From NCBI GenBank assembly GCA_016839745.1, contig JAEOTS010000188.1, positions 1 to 49,548 on the forward strand: a stretch of 49,548 bases of DNA. Reading direction: 5' to 3'. Of this stretch, positions 1 to 9,524 are shown piece by piece. Below the pieces are notes generated by a model. The model saw only the letters and a program-made list of their open reading frames with translations, had not been told where the DNA came from and did no database searches. The position numbers were made by a program, and so were the translations under genes. Origin of the DNA: Promethearchaeota archaeon. Lineage in GTDB: Archaea > Asgardarchaeota > Lokiarchaeia > Sigyniarchaeales > SOKP01. Positions within the stretch are counted from its first letter, which is position 1. Every line of letters begins with the position of its first letter.

Positions 1-339
1 ATAACTTCAAAAAGGCAAGATCTGGCAGTCCAAATTACAAAGATTTTAGGCATTTTTAAATACTTTGAATACATCATAGGGGAAAGCGAAAATGTAAAGA
101 GTAAGTTAGACCCTAACCTAAAAAAACATTTTCTAAAAAATTATAGCGAATATAACATTGTGATTATTGGGGATCATCCCAAAGATAGGGCTCTTGCTGA
201 AAACATAAATGCGCCATTTATAGGAGTATTAACAGGAAACCATTCTGCTGAAGAATTACGACGCGGAAACACAACGAAAACACTAATAATAAAAAGCGTT
301 AAAGAATTATTTCCAAACTTGATTTATTCTTTATTTTAA
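1..339 (+). CDS. HAD-superfamily hydrolase, C-terminal part (5' end outside window)
   Basis: The frame is open from the first base to a TAA at 337-339 and encodes the last 112 residues of a protein that begins outside the window. The sequence starts with a T-S stretch typical of HAD motif II. Later it has GDHPKD, the HAD motif IV type acidic signature that holds Mg2+, followed by a V-L-T-G segment as in phosphoglycolate-phosphatase-like enzymes. HAD phosphatases remove phosphate from small metabolites. The substrate cannot be told from this fragment. The next gene, cdhE, lies on the other strand and converges on it with a 45-bp gap. Confidence 0.7.
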   Translation: MTSKRQDLAVQITKILGIFKYFEYIIGESENVKSKLDPNLKKHFLKNYSEYNIVIIGDHPKDRALAENINAPFIGVLTGNHSAEELRRGNTTKTLIIKSVKELFPNLIYSLF

Positions 340-384
340 AAATAATCAGGTGAAAAATATAAAAAAAGTAAAAAATAAAATTAA

Positions 385-1839
385 CTACTCCTTCAAATCC
401 TCGTAAATTTTCATAAATTCTTCAGGTTTCCACTGTTCCTTCATGTATTTTCCAATTCCAGAACTATCCCGAGGACCCACTACTACATAGGCATCGGCTT
501 CGTCTTCTAAGGCTCCACTTAATCGTGCAGCCATACCTGGAATAATTAAAATGCGATGGTTCACCTTTTCAAACGCTCCAAATTCTTTTACCGCTTCCGC
601 GATTGCTCCTGCACTAAATTGACCTCCGGCTACAGCTGATTCAATACCAATGCCTTCTGAATCCACAACTAAAAGATATGCATTTAAATTTGCTCCTTTA
701 ATATCTATTTCTACAGGAATTTTGGTTAACCGGTAATTCGAAGTCACAAAAATAGCAGATTCTTTAGTTGGCTCTCCAATCTCATATAAACCAGGATCCG
801 TTGTAGGATAGATACGAGGATCGCTGAATACGCTCTGTCTTAAAGTCATAATTGCTAATAAAACCCATATATCTTCTTCCTCCTTACCACTATGGAGGAC
901 AATAAGACTTGTATCTATGGATTCCATGATCGCTGCCATAATAATCTCTTGGTATTGATGTTCCCAAAGCTTCTTTCCGTCATCAGTTTTCACTTGGCTC
1001 CAATATGCAGCGGGTAATCCCATAATAGGGAAGCTTGCGTTTGCGTCTTCCTTATCAATTGCAGCAATCCTCAATTGCATTATATTATCGTAAGTTAAAG
1101 CTAAATTTCCTGGACCAAAAACAGTCATAGCGTCTAAAACTATTTCCTTTACTCCAAGTTTCTGTAAAGAAGCACTTAATGACATCAATTCATCTAAGTC
1201 ATTTGAGACGGCTACGATAGGTAAATTATTTTGAACCGCAAATTTACCTACTTGTTCCCACGAATCTTTAGTTGCAGCATAAAGTAAAGGTTTATAATCT
1301 TTAATTTCAGCGGCAGCAGCGAGCAAGATATCTAAATTCATACATGCTAGCATTACGGGGAGATCTGATGCCTCTGTAAGTTTTTTTGCAGCAAGTTTAA
1401 ATTGTTCAGCATCACCTGATACACATCTCAATGTAATCCCGTTTACTCTTAACACATCTCCCATTCTTTCAATTACTAGATCTGTTAAGTATTTAGCTGT
1501 TTTTACCAGATCTGGATCATCATCTGCAATTTCCATGAATATTGCTGTTTCGTTATAATACGTAAGCTGATGGCGATTAAGAATTTCCTCGCCCCCAATT
1601 ATACATTGACGCTCACCAACTCCAATCACAACTGATTTTTGCGGAGGAGAAGCAAGAGCTATTAATTTTTCACGTTTTTTTGCTTGTTTTGGATCCTGCA
1701 TCAGGTGCGTGCAATCTTGGACTGTGACTTTCCGTTCGAGTAAATCTGTACCGAATGCCATACAAGTATCTCTACCACAGTCTTGACAATTACTTTTGTC
1801 TAAAAGAGCATAAATTTCTAATGGACTAGGTCTACCCAT
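385..1839 (-). CDS. cdhE: Acetyl-CoA decarbonylase/synthase gamma subunit (corrinoid Fe-S protein large subunit)
   Basis: This 484-residue protein matches the large subunit of the corrinoid iron-sulfur protein. The family takes a methyl group from methyl-tetrahydro(methano)pterin onto its cobalamin and delivers it to the A-cluster for acetyl-CoA synthesis (Wood-Ljungdahl pathway); it can also run in reverse. The N-terminus carries the [4Fe-4S] motif, Cys18, Cys21, Cys26 and Cys43 (C-x2-C-x4-C-x16-C). The central part looks like the TIM barrel and the last ~150 residues like the cobalamin-binding domain (GMAARLSGALED region). Length is normal for the family. The ATG follows a purine-rich GGAG/AAGG stretch. 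No other cdh gene is nearby, so the complex must be encoded elsewhere. Confidence 0.93.
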   Translation of the reverse strand: MGRPSPLEIYALLDKSNCQDCGRDTCMAFGTDLLERKVTVQDCTHLMQDPKQAKKREKLIALASPPQKSVVIGVGERQCIIGGEEILNRHQLTYYNETAIFMEIADDDPDLVKTAKYLTDLVIERMGDVLRVNGITLRCVSGDAEQFKLAAKKLTEASDLPVMLACMNLDILLAAAAEIKDYKPLLYAATKDSWEQVGKFAVQNNLPIVAVSNDLDELMSLSASLQKLGVKEIVLDAMTVFGPGNLALTYDNIMQLRIAAIDKEDANASFPIMGLPAAYWSQVKTDDGKKLWEHQYQEIIMAAIMESIDTSLIVLHSGKEEEDIWVLLAIMTLRQSVFSDPRIYPTTDPGLYEIGEPTKESAIFVTSNYRLTKIPVEIDIKGANLNAYLLVVDSEGIGIESAVAGGQFSAGAIAEAVKEFGAFEKVNHRILIIPGMAARLSGALEDEADAYVVVGPRDSSGIGKYMKEQWKPEEFMKIYEDLKE

Positions 1840-1996
1840 TTTCCTTTCTCCAAAATTTTAAATTGTGCCTTTTTAAATAATTATTTATTATTTTTTTATA
1901 GTTAGTGTAGTCTGAATTTACATTAAAAATTTGTTTTTTTAAAAATCCACGCATTATTGTTTGAAAAATATAATTTTAAGATATTATTAATATAAT

Positions 1997-2107
1997 GAGA
2001 GAATTTTCGAGAAGTTTGATTTTATAGAAAAAGAAAAAACTTTTGCGAAACAATTCAATGTTGAGCTCAAATCTTCTCGTAGTTCTCTCACTCAAGATAA
2101 GGTGAGA
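1997..2107. other. Competing inverted repeats (hairpins) in the 474-bp cdhE/MFS intergenic region
   Basis: Seen directly: 1997-2019 can pair imperfectly with 2067-2090 (GAGAA, CGAGAAG and TTTGA on the left against their complements on the right) to give a long stem with a ~47-nt loop. TCTCAC at 2086-2091 can instead pair with GTGAGA at 2102-2107. The two stems share 2086-2090 and so exclude each other. The region lies between the divergent cdhE and MFS-like genes. It could be a 5' leader element of the MFS gene (start 2314), a small RNA, or a chance fold in AT-rich DNA. I recognise no known riboswitch family. Confidence 0.3.
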
Positions 2108-2164
2108 TGATGAGACACTATAATTTTAATTAGAAAATATTTAAACTTCGAAATTTTTAATATT

Positions 2165-2213
2165 AAATTCGAGAGTCCTCAGTATCAGCTAGTTCCTCTT
2201 CTAAGTCATTTAG
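2165..2213 (-). pseudogene. ~47-bp near copy of the acidic 5' region of the eL31 gene
   Basis: Read on the minus strand, this stretch encodes a short frame (LNDLEEELADTED) ending at a TAA. It closely resembles the bases that encode LDDLEEELVESED in the eL31 gene at 41711-41757. By eye about 40 of 47 bases agree, with one single-base gap, although the two loci are 39 kb apart. The resemblance is in the DNA, not only the peptide, and it stops abruptly on both sides. The best reading is a fragment left by a partial duplication, from eL31 or from another acidic gene with a common origin. A real small gene is unlikely: the frame is only about 24 codons and has no start. Confidence 0.35.
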
Positions 2214-2313
2214 CTTTAAATGGTTACAAAACCTTTTTCTTTAAATATAGAAATCCTAAAAATAATCTATATATCTATTCTATAGGTAGAAATAAAATGT
2301 TAAGGCTCTTTAG

Positions 2314-3552
2314 ATGAATGTTAAAAAGATGTATGGAATTTTTTTCTTAGTCTATTTCACATTGGGAGTTTTTGAAGTGTATTTTGTTTTATACATTCCG
2401 TTGTTTTATTACGAAATTTTAGATGTTAATCGAAACAATTTAGCATTCATCCAATTCTTTGGGTACCTGTCGTTAATACTAACGCCTTTTTTTGCCTATA
2501 TTCTTGATGCTCATATAGAATCTGAACGAAATCATAAAACCTTTGTATTTCTTTGCGTCATTTTATTATGTTCGTGCTTCTCAATCTTTCTTGTTAATAA
2601 AAACATCCTATTATTGTATGGAATTTTTTTGGGCATCTATTTTCTTAGCAGGATGATTATTCGTACAATAATGAGCAAGATATTCCTTACACTAAGCGTG
2701 GAATCGAAAAAAATAAAACACCATATGATACTAATCGTAAACGGGGCAACAGGAGTTAGTTTCCTAATAGTATCGTTGGTTTTCGATTTTATTATTAAAG
2801 ATGTTTACTCTTTGCTGCAATGGGAATTGTTCTTCATGATTGGTTGGTTATTGACATTACCATTACTCTCTACAGTTTTGTTATTGAGAAATAACACTAT
2901 ATTCAAGAAAATAAACTTAAAAAACAAAAGTTTAGATACTAAAAACGAAGAAACAAATGAGAAATTCCAAACAGGGTTTTTAATATTTGGAGTTTTTCTA
3001 TTTATCAGTTTCTTTTTAGCCTCTTCAGATCTTATCTTTTTATCGTTAGTAAGTTCATGGGTTTTTAATAGATATAATGAGTCTTCGTTACGATTTTACT
3101 TTGCATTTTACTACGTAATCACGATATTTTCACTTCTTGGATATCTATTTGCTTCAAGAATCGCTAAAAAAAGAAGTAATATCCTTTTACTCTTTATTTT
3201 TTGTTGTTTCTATTTATTTTTCCTTGTTCTTTTACCGTTCTCAAATTTCCCAATGTTTTTAATGATTCAATGTGGTCTTGCGTTTGCAGGTTATATAGCC
3301 AATTATATGTTTGTATCTATTGCTCAAACTATTTCAGTGAACTCGCGATATAAAACTTTTGTGTATCAGATTTTGGTAATGTCCCAATCAATCGCAAATA
3401 TTGTTTTTATTCCTATAGGGACATCGTTATCTGCTTCTTTCAGTGTGGAAATATTAATTTCTCTTTCTTCAATCTTATTGGCTTTTTCTTGTGGAATTCA
3501 GTTAACTCTCGTATTGGTAAATAAAATCAAACAAATTAAAGAATTTAATTAA
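2314..3552 (+). CDS. MFS-like multi-pass membrane transporter
   Basis: This 412-residue protein has roughly 12 hydrophobic segments in two halves, with a charged Lys/Asn/Glu-rich loop near residues 198-220 between them. That is the usual major facilitator layout and length. It begins MNVKKMYGIFF and runs directly into a first membrane segment. I see a weak R-x-K/R-R-type basic loop (about residues 279-286) between segments 7 and 8, but no sharp substrate signature. MFS proteins move small solutes across the cytoplasmic membrane; the substrate is unknown here. It stands alone: cdhE diverges from it 474 bp upstream and nothing follows for about 500 bp. Confidence 0.6.
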   Translation: MNVKKMYGIFFLVYFTLGVFEVYFVLYIPLFYYEILDVNRNNLAFIQFFGYLSLILTPFFAYILDAHIESERNHKTFVFLCVILLCSCFSIFLVNKNILLLYGIFLGIYFLSRMIIRTIMSKIFLTLSVESKKIKHHMILIVNGATGVSFLIVSLVFDFIIKDVYSLLQWELFFMIGWLLTLPLLSTVLLLRNNTIFKKINLKNKSLDTKNEETNEKFQTGFLIFGVFLFISFFLASSDLIFLSLVSSWVFNRYNESSLRFYFAFYYVITIFSLLGYLFASRIAKKRSNILLLFIFCCFYLFFLVLLPFSNFPMFLMIQCGLAFAGYIANYMFVSIAQTISVNSRYKTFVYQILVMSQSIANIVFIPIGTSLSASFSVEILISLSSILLAFSCGIQLTLVLVNKIKQIKEFN

Positions 3553-3701
3553 TAGTTTTTTTCCTATCCTGAGTATTTTACTTGATTTAATTGGTTTAAT
3601 TAACTAAATTACAAATTCCTTTACTATTAGATAACCTGATCAAAGACCAAACATTACCAGATATCTCGCATCATACTCACAAAAAAAGAGAAAAAATATG
3701 G

Positions 3702-3744
3702 TTTTCCCGCTTAGAGCTATGTGATAACTCTAAATGCGGGAGAA
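3702..3744. terminator. Strong stem-loop in the 497-bp gap after the MFS-like gene
   Basis: TTTTCCCGC TTAGAG at 3702-3716 is followed by an 11-nt loop, then CTCTAA at 3728-3733, a 2-nt bulge, and GCGGGAGAA at 3736-3744. This gives a stem of up to 15 pairs in otherwise AT-rich DNA. It lies 150 bp after the stop of the MFS-like gene and 305 bp before the next start. It may end transcription or protect the 3' end, or it may be the core of a small RNA. No T-run follows on either strand. I see nothing else in 3553-4049. Confidence 0.4.
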
Positions 3745-4049
3745 CAATTTAAGGTATAATTCCTGAATTTGGCATTAACATCTTACCTCAACAAATTTAT
3801 TGTGAAATGAAACTTATGATGACTTAAATCGCTCTTAATATTACTTGCGATTCTTTAGAACCTTTCTGTATCAACAATATTTCATAACCTTTCTATTTAA
3901 ACTTAAAGAAAAGAAAGTGGGACATACGAGTAGTTTAAATAGTTTAAAAAAAAGTAAGAAAGCATTAAATTTGAAAATTAGCGACATAAAAAAATATATA
4001 AGTGGTAATACCAAATAAATTTATAATTCTAAATTTCTAAAGAGATTAG

Positions 4050-7000
4050 ATGAGAAAGCTAAATATTGATTTATTAATCAATACTCCAGTAGAAAGATTG
4101 GCAGAAAATCTAGATTCATTTTTTAATGATTTACTTCAAGAAATTGAATTATATCTCAATTTAGAACCAATTGATTATAGAATTGATATTTCCATTAAGG
4201 ATGAAGAAAAGGTTGATTCTAAATTACAAACAGATATTTTTTCTGTTGGAGTGGATAGATTTTATGACAATAAAGTGTTAAATATTCATATTTACCGTAA
4301 TTTCTATAGATTTATCCCAATTATTTTGCTGAGGGAGGCATATAAATGTTTTGTTCCATTACAAGCCTCTCAAATGAAATTCATTGATATTTTCATTAAT
4401 CAAAAAGTCGTCATCGACCTCGAAAAACTAAAGTCTATTAAAGAATGGAACTTGCTAATAGGAAGCAAACTAGTTGATTACGAGTTCCTCTCAGGGGAGT
4501 TAAATCGCCTAGAAATTTTTTTAAAACAAGAATCAAGTTCTGAAAAAGTTGATAGCCCATTTATATATTTCTTTAAGTATATTCGAAGAAATATCCAAAT
4601 CATTAGTGAAAAAGAACAAGATTTCTATCTTATTTTTTTCAAAGAATACCTATTATTATCATCAAAATCGCTGTTTAATGATGAAATTATTGAAACAATA
4701 AGAGTTCTCGTTAAAATCTTCGACGAAGTTCAATACTATACGGCGTTATTGGACTATCAACATTATTTTAAAGAATTCAAAGAACAGGGGCTCATTCAAA
4801 CCCCTCTAAGTCTAAATAAATTTACAGAAAACATGCAATGGATTAAACAATTTAGTACTTTATCGCCTAGTTATAGAGTAAACTGGCCAGCATTAAATAT
4901 TCTCTCGAATAATTGCTACATAAAATTCAATCCAGTTATAAAAAGATCAGAAATACACCAAGTTATTAACGAGTTGCCTTTTTTTGTTGTCCTTAAGGAA
5001 TGTAGAAATAGTTTCGCGTATGAAATAGATGGTTTTTTCGTTATTCCAAATCAATATCTTGCTGACTTACAAAATTTCTTAAGGAAATTAGAAGATAATG
5101 GATATATCCTTCAAATAAAATTTATGAATTTTGAAAAAGCTGAATCCTTTGTTAACTTAAATTATTTTCGTGAATATCATAATAAAAAAACCATAGTTAA
5201 TAATGAAAATGCATTATATGAAAAAAAATACGAATTAGTAAATTCAATGGATTATGGACAAGAAGTATATGGATCGAAATTAACGCTTCTTGATTGGTTA
5301 ATAATTGACAGAATCCGTTATTATTCCCAATATGGATTTAATTTCGAAAGAAAAGCGGGATCTCTTAAAGTATTGAAGTCAGACCTTATTAACGAGGTTA
5401 TTAGTCAAAGGAAATTTATCACAAACTTAAAGTCTAATCTGTTAATTATTCAATCATCACCAAAACTGAGAGATCTATTTTTAGAATTCTTAAAAACAAA
5501 TGAATCGTTTGGATTTTTTTACATAAAAAATATGCTCTCTAAATATATCATTATATTTGATTTAATTAAAGATATCCTATCAAACAATCCTTTCATCAAG
5601 AGTGTTTTCGAATTTCTTGAATATATTAAAAGACATGGTGTCTCCTCTTCCATTGAAAGAAATATTACTTTTAATAATTCGTTGATTAGAAGGACGATAT
5701 TTAAAGAATTCCTCCCAATTTATTTTAAGTCAAAAGAGAGTTTTGAAAAAGAAATAAACAAATTTAACAATTTTTTTAAAATCTTTAGCACTTGTTACGA
5801 CTTGAAGATTTTTAACTTACAATCTATTCGAATGATTGTACAAAATAAATCCTTGCTAAACACCATTTTTAAATCAAAGGAAAAAAAATTAAAAAGTTCG
5901 TACGAAAGCTACGCAATATCTGATATAACATATCAGTTGGTTGAAGAAAAGCTAGATAATTTCTTGAATAACATTCCACCTGTAATTAAACCTAATTTAT
6001 TGTTTAGTATCCAACCCTCTATGACCCTTTTTTTTGTATTATTACTAAAAAACAATGCAGAAACTGTTGAAAAACTGAAGTATGTTTCATATATTGCAAA
6101 AAGAAGGGCGATCGGTCATAATGATATATTGTACGCAGGTTTGTTTCTCCCATATTTAAATAGCGAAGAAAAAAGCATACTTATTTCAATATTCAAAAAC
6201 ATTTTTGAAGATAATTTAATAAGCGTTAAAAGATACGGGTGGAGCGGCCTTCAAAAATCTTTTTCACGAAAAGATTTTTACGATTTAGAACAAAAAGAAT
6301 TTTTTTACACTAAAGATATTTTTGAACAGTATTTTTTGAATGTCAGAGGTATTCTTGGTGAAGTACAAAAACCACTCTTAGAAGCAAAAACTATTCACCA
6401 AAATATATTTTGGTCAGAAGAAAATGAGCTATCTTATCTTGTTAAATCTGTTGAGGATCGCATCAGAGGTGAAAGTGTAGATTTAAGTGTAGATAAATTA
6501 CATAATCTTTTCGAATTTCATCGTAAGTTAAATGAATCCTTATTAGATCTTAGGGAGTTTAAAAAATCCCAAGAAAAATTCTTCTTTAAAAATTTTATTA
6601 AATCAATCGATTTTATACCCTCGTTTCAGAGTTTTGGTATGAGTCAGTATTTTTTGTATATATATCCCACAGATATCAATCAAATTGATTTTAAACTTTT
6701 AATGAACAACTCGTTCCAATCGGTTAGTTTTCCCGCCCAGTTTGATAACTCGAATTCTTTAATATTACAATACATTTCTCCATATCGCAACCCTGGCATA
6801 TCTTCGTATTTAAATTGGTTAACCAAATCGAAAAAAATCATTAGAGAATATTGTTTATTTTTCATTAAGAAGTTCTATCAAATTCTGCATTTTGATCACA
6901 ATCTGAGCACTGAAGGTTGGGATCTTTACCCAAATCGGTTTAAGGTATATTTCCAAAATATTTTGTTTAATCCTGATTATAAAATCCAAATTCCTGATTT

Positions 7001-7670
7001 AAAAGAGTTCAATGTTGGTGATTTAAACATTTCAAATTATTTCGGACCCACTTCCTCTGAATTTAAAGCGCTATCTCAGATTTATAACTGGAAACCATTA
7101 GATATAAAATCTTACTTAACAAAACGCTATTTTAAAATAAATAGTAGTATAACTGAATTATTAAAAAAGAGTTTGATTTTACCTTATATATCTTTAAAGA
7201 ATTTAGATATAATTGAAGAATATACCATAATTTTACCAAATGTTAAAAAAGAATTAAACCAGACAATACTTAAGATTTTTAACTTTTTTAACATAGGATT
7301 CATTTATGAAATGGAAGGAGAGTATTACATTCATGGATTTGATGAGGTAGTAAAATTTGAAAAAGGTTTCGTGATTAAATTATATTTTCCCGATTGCCAA
7401 TTCGACGAGTTTGAGAAACTTTTCGACTTAATATTTGAATACATGGAATTGGATTACTATTTAATTTTGCACGATTTAACCAATGGTAAAGATTTAATTA
7501 ATTCCACTTTTCAAGGTTTGAAATTTTTGGAGTCCTATAACCCTTTAACCAACCTAATTTGGAACGACAAGGATAAGAGATGGCGGAATCACAAATTATT
7601 TAACGAGAATTTTGAACCAGTTTATCCAGATTTGTTCTATGGAAAAAAGAATGACGATTTAGAGTCATAA
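4050..7670 (+). CDS. Large protein of unknown function (1206 residues)
   Basis: I do not recognise this protein. It is 1206 residues of soluble, mostly helical, Phe/Ile/Lys/Asn-rich sequence with no signal peptide and no convincing membrane segment. I find no P-loop, zinc cluster, HExxH or other catalytic motif. Around residues 79-103 a hydrophobic helix (LNIHIYRNFYRF, then LLREAYKCF) resembles the helix arrangement around a zincin active site but lacks the two histidines. The last ~130 residues (after about 1060) read as an alpha/beta domain that could be winged-helix- or RAM-like. The ATG follows AGAGATTAG. It is transcribed alone, with ~500 bp free upstream and 112 bp before the acyl-CoA synthetase gene. 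Composition matches its neighbours, so recent transfer is not indicated. Confidence 0.75.
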   Translation: MRKLNIDLLINTPVERLAENLDSFFNDLLQEIELYLNLEPIDYRIDISIKDEEKVDSKLQTDIFSVGVDRFYDNKVLNIHIYRNFYRFIPIILLREAYKCFVPLQASQMKFIDIFINQKVVIDLEKLKSIKEWNLLIGSKLVDYEFLSGELNRLEIFLKQESSSEKVDSPFIYFFKYIRRNIQIISEKEQDFYLIFFKEYLLLSSKSLFNDEIIETIRVLVKIFDEVQYYTALLDYQHYFKEFKEQGLIQTPLSLNKFTENMQWIKQFSTLSPSYRVNWPALNILSNNCYIKFNPVIKRSEIHQVINELPFFVVLKECRNSFAYEIDGFFVIPNQYLADLQNFLRKLEDNGYILQIKFMNFEKAESFVNLNYFREYHNKKTIVNNENALYEKKYELVNSMDYGQEVYGSKLTLLDWLIIDRIRYYSQYGFNFERKAGSLKVLKSDLINEVISQRKFITNLKSNLLIIQSSPKLRDLFLEFLKTNESFGFFYIKNMLSKYIIIFDLIKDILSNNPFIKSVFEFLEYIKRHGVSSSIERNITFNNSLIRRTIFKEFLPIYFKSKESFEKEINKFNNFFKIFSTCYDLKIFNLQSIRMIVQNKSLLNTIFKSKEKKLKSSYESYAISDITYQLVEEKLDNFLNNIPPVIKPNLLFSIQPSMTLFFVLLLKNNAETVEKLKYVSYIAKRRAIGHNDILYAGLFLPYLNSEEKSILISIFKNIFEDNLISVKRYGWSGLQKSFSRKDFYDLEQKEFFYTKDIFEQYFLNVRGILGEVQKPLLEAKTIHQNIFWSEENELSYLVKSVEDRIRGESVDLSVDKLHNLFEFHRKLNESLLDLREFKKSQEKFFFKNFIKSIDFIPSFQSFGMSQYFLYIYPTDINQIDFKLLMNNSFQSVSFPAQFDNSNSLILQYISPYRNPGISSYLNWLTKSKKIIREYCLFFIKKFYQILHFDHNLSTEGWDLYPNRFKVYFQNILFNPDYKIQIPDLKEFNVGDLNISNYFGPTSSEFKALSQIYNWKPLDIKSYLTKRYFKINSSITELLKKSLILPYISLKNLDIIEEYTIILPNVKKELNQTILKIFNFFNIGFIYEMEGEYYIHGFDEVVKFEKGFVIKLYFPDCQFDEFEKLFDLIFEYMELDYYLILHDLTNGKDLINSTFQGLKFLESYNPLTNLIWNDKDKRWRNHKLFNENFEPVYPDLFYGKKNDDLES

Positions 7671-7782
7671 TTTTCATTGTTAATATTGGGTTTTGTTCTT
7701 AAACACTGAGACCAACTTATAAAGGGCAATAAAATCTAAAATATCAGAAAAAATAAATCTGGTGCTATTTTTTCATACATGA

Positions 7783-9237
7783 ATGCCAGTCAAAGATTTC
7801 GATTTTGAAAAGTTCGAAACCTTGTTTCATCCAATCAATATCGCTTTTATAGGAGCTAGCGAAAAATCTGCTTTTGGGGCTATGTTATATTTATCAGCGT
7901 TTAAAACTTCGAAATGGAAAGACACATTCTTCCCTGTAAATCCAAAATATGATAAAGTCCTTGATTGGAAATGCTATAAATCAGTCTTAAATATTCCGCA
8001 TCATATAGATACTGCTTATATTTCTGTTAAAACTAAATTTATTCCCCAAAGTTTAAAAGAGTGTGTAGAGAAGGATGTTCCATGGGTAATAATTTTCTCA
8101 TCTGGTTTTTCTGAAACGGGGGATCTAGCGGGTTTAAAGTTAGAAAAAGAATTAAAGCAAATCATATTAAAATCCAATACGAGAGTTATAGGTCCGAATT
8201 GTTTAGGACCATTCAACGCAGCTGAAGGTATGGCATTTTCGTTCGGCGCAAAAAAGAATACTCCTGGGCAAGTTTCATTCATGTCTCAATCTGGGGGGCA
8301 TATGAGCCAGTTATTAGATGTAGGGTATAAAAGAGATATAAGGTTTAGGTACGGGGTGTCATTTGGTAATCAAATAGACTTGAATTGCAATGACTTTCTG
8401 AAACATTATCACAGAGATTCCACAACTCAAGCAATCGCCGCTTATTTAGAGTCATTCGGTTCTGCTACGGGCCACGAATTCTTTATAGAGTTGAAAAAAA
8501 CTACAAAAAGCAAACCAGTTATTATTTGGAAAGGAGGTTATACTGACGATGGCTCGAGAGCAGCGTTTTCCCACACTGGTGCCATAGCAAGTGATTTAAG
8601 GTTGTGGCATTCAATGGCGAAGCAAACCGGTGCAATTATAGTTAAAGATAACGAAGAATTTTGGAATACTATTAAAACTTTTGAATTATTATTTCCAAAA
8701 TATGTCCCTCAAGGTAGAAATGTAGGAATTATAACCCCGGGGGGAGGATCCAGTGTTAACACAACAGATTTATTTGGTCTTCATAATTTAAAAATACCGG
8801 AATTAACTTTAAATTCACAAAAGAAAATTAGTGAAATACTTCCATATGAAAATGTAAATGTGAAGAATCCTGTGGATTTAGGCGCACTTGGTTTTATCTT
8901 AGATGTATTTGCTAAGTGTATTGAAGTTGTAGTTGCTGATCCTAACATTGATATAATCGTGATTCCTTTATGGCCACATTTTATCTATACTCATGTATTT
9001 AAACGCATGATAGAAATCCAGAAATCAACAAAGAAACCATTTATGTTTTGTTTACCTAGCATTGCCGACTCTTCCGAACTTGCGCAACGCTTTTCAACAG
9101 TTAAAAAAATACTTCATGAAGAACGAGTGCTCTACTTTCTATCGTTAAGAGACGCTGCAAAAAGCTTATCACTTTATTGTGATTACATTGAATTCTTAAA
9201 ATCACACAATAATGAAAATTTATATAAAGAAGAATAA
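7783..9237 (+). CDS. ADP-forming acetyl/acyl-CoA synthetase, alpha-type subunit
   Basis: This 484-residue protein matches the alpha subunit of the archaeal NDP-forming acyl-CoA synthetases, which turn acyl-CoA + ADP + Pi into acid + CoA + ATP. It has an N-terminal CoA-binding Rossmann domain (IAFIGASEKSAFG near residue 20, VIGPNCLGPFN near 140). Two succinyl-CoA-ligase-like flavodoxin domains follow, with MSQSGG near residue 168. The SHTGA motif near residue 264 contains the histidine that is phosphorylated in this family. A GIITPGGGSS loop follows at about residue 316. The ATP-grasp beta subunit is not fused and not next to it, so a partner must be encoded elsewhere. The ATG at 7783 is the first canonical start before the conserved domain. 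Confidence 0.88.
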   Translation: MPVKDFDFEKFETLFHPINIAFIGASEKSAFGAMLYLSAFKTSKWKDTFFPVNPKYDKVLDWKCYKSVLNIPHHIDTAYISVKTKFIPQSLKECVEKDVPWVIIFSSGFSETGDLAGLKLEKELKQIILKSNTRVIGPNCLGPFNAAEGMAFSFGAKKNTPGQVSFMSQSGGHMSQLLDVGYKRDIRFRYGVSFGNQIDLNCNDFLKHYHRDSTTQAIAAYLESFGSATGHEFFIELKKTTKSKPVIIWKGGYTDDGSRAAFSHTGAIASDLRLWHSMAKQTGAIIVKDNEEFWNTIKTFELLFPKYVPQGRNVGIITPGGGSSVNTTDLFGLHNLKIPELTLNSQKKISEILPYENVNVKNPVDLGALGFILDVFAKCIEVVVADPNIDIIVIPLWPHFIYTHVFKRMIEIQKSTKKPFMFCLPSIADSSELAQRFSTVKKILHEERVLYFLSLRDAAKSLSLYCDYIEFLKSHNNENLYKEE

Positions 9238-9242
9238 TAGGA

Positions 9243-9524
9243 TTACTTTTTTTTCATCATTTCTCTTAAGTAGAGTTTCATAAAATATCGTTCAATAGTA
9301 CAATAATCTAACTTTTGATTATTAGTTAACTCTTTATTGTTAGATAAAAAGAAGTGGATATTGATGATCTTATCATAAAACTTTGTTAGTTTATTGTCAA
9401 AATTTGTATTTGTAAAACTGTTAATATCTAATTTTTCAAAAACGGGCTCACGAGAGAAATCATAAACTTCCGTTCCTTCTAATATTTCCATAGTATAGTT
9501 TATATCCGCTTTTCCTGAACTCAA
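9243..9524 (-). CDS. Small hypothetical protein
   Basis: A frame of 93 codons from TTG (or 82 from the internal ATG) converges on the acyl-CoA synthetase gene, leaving only 5 bp between the stops. The protein is polar, Lys/Asn-rich and predicted mostly helical (KLTKFYDKIINIHFF), and ends in a basic LREMMKKK tail. There is no membrane segment or cysteine cluster, and I recognise no family. An open frame this long in such AT-rich DNA, fitted exactly between neighbours, makes a real gene more likely than not. Confidence 0.5.
   Translation of the reverse strand: MSSGKADINYTMEILEGTEVYDFSREPVFEKLDINSFTNTNFDNKLTKFYDKIINIHFFLSNNKELTNNQKLDYCTIERYFMKLYLREMMKKK

Noticed and set aside
2107..2113. Box C (ATGATGA) of a C/D sRNA
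   Set aside because: No CTGA box D within the expected 50-60 nt and no terminal stem.
4050..7670. Zinc metalloprotease, from the helix near residues 79-103
   Set aside because: No HExxH or equivalent ligand set is present.
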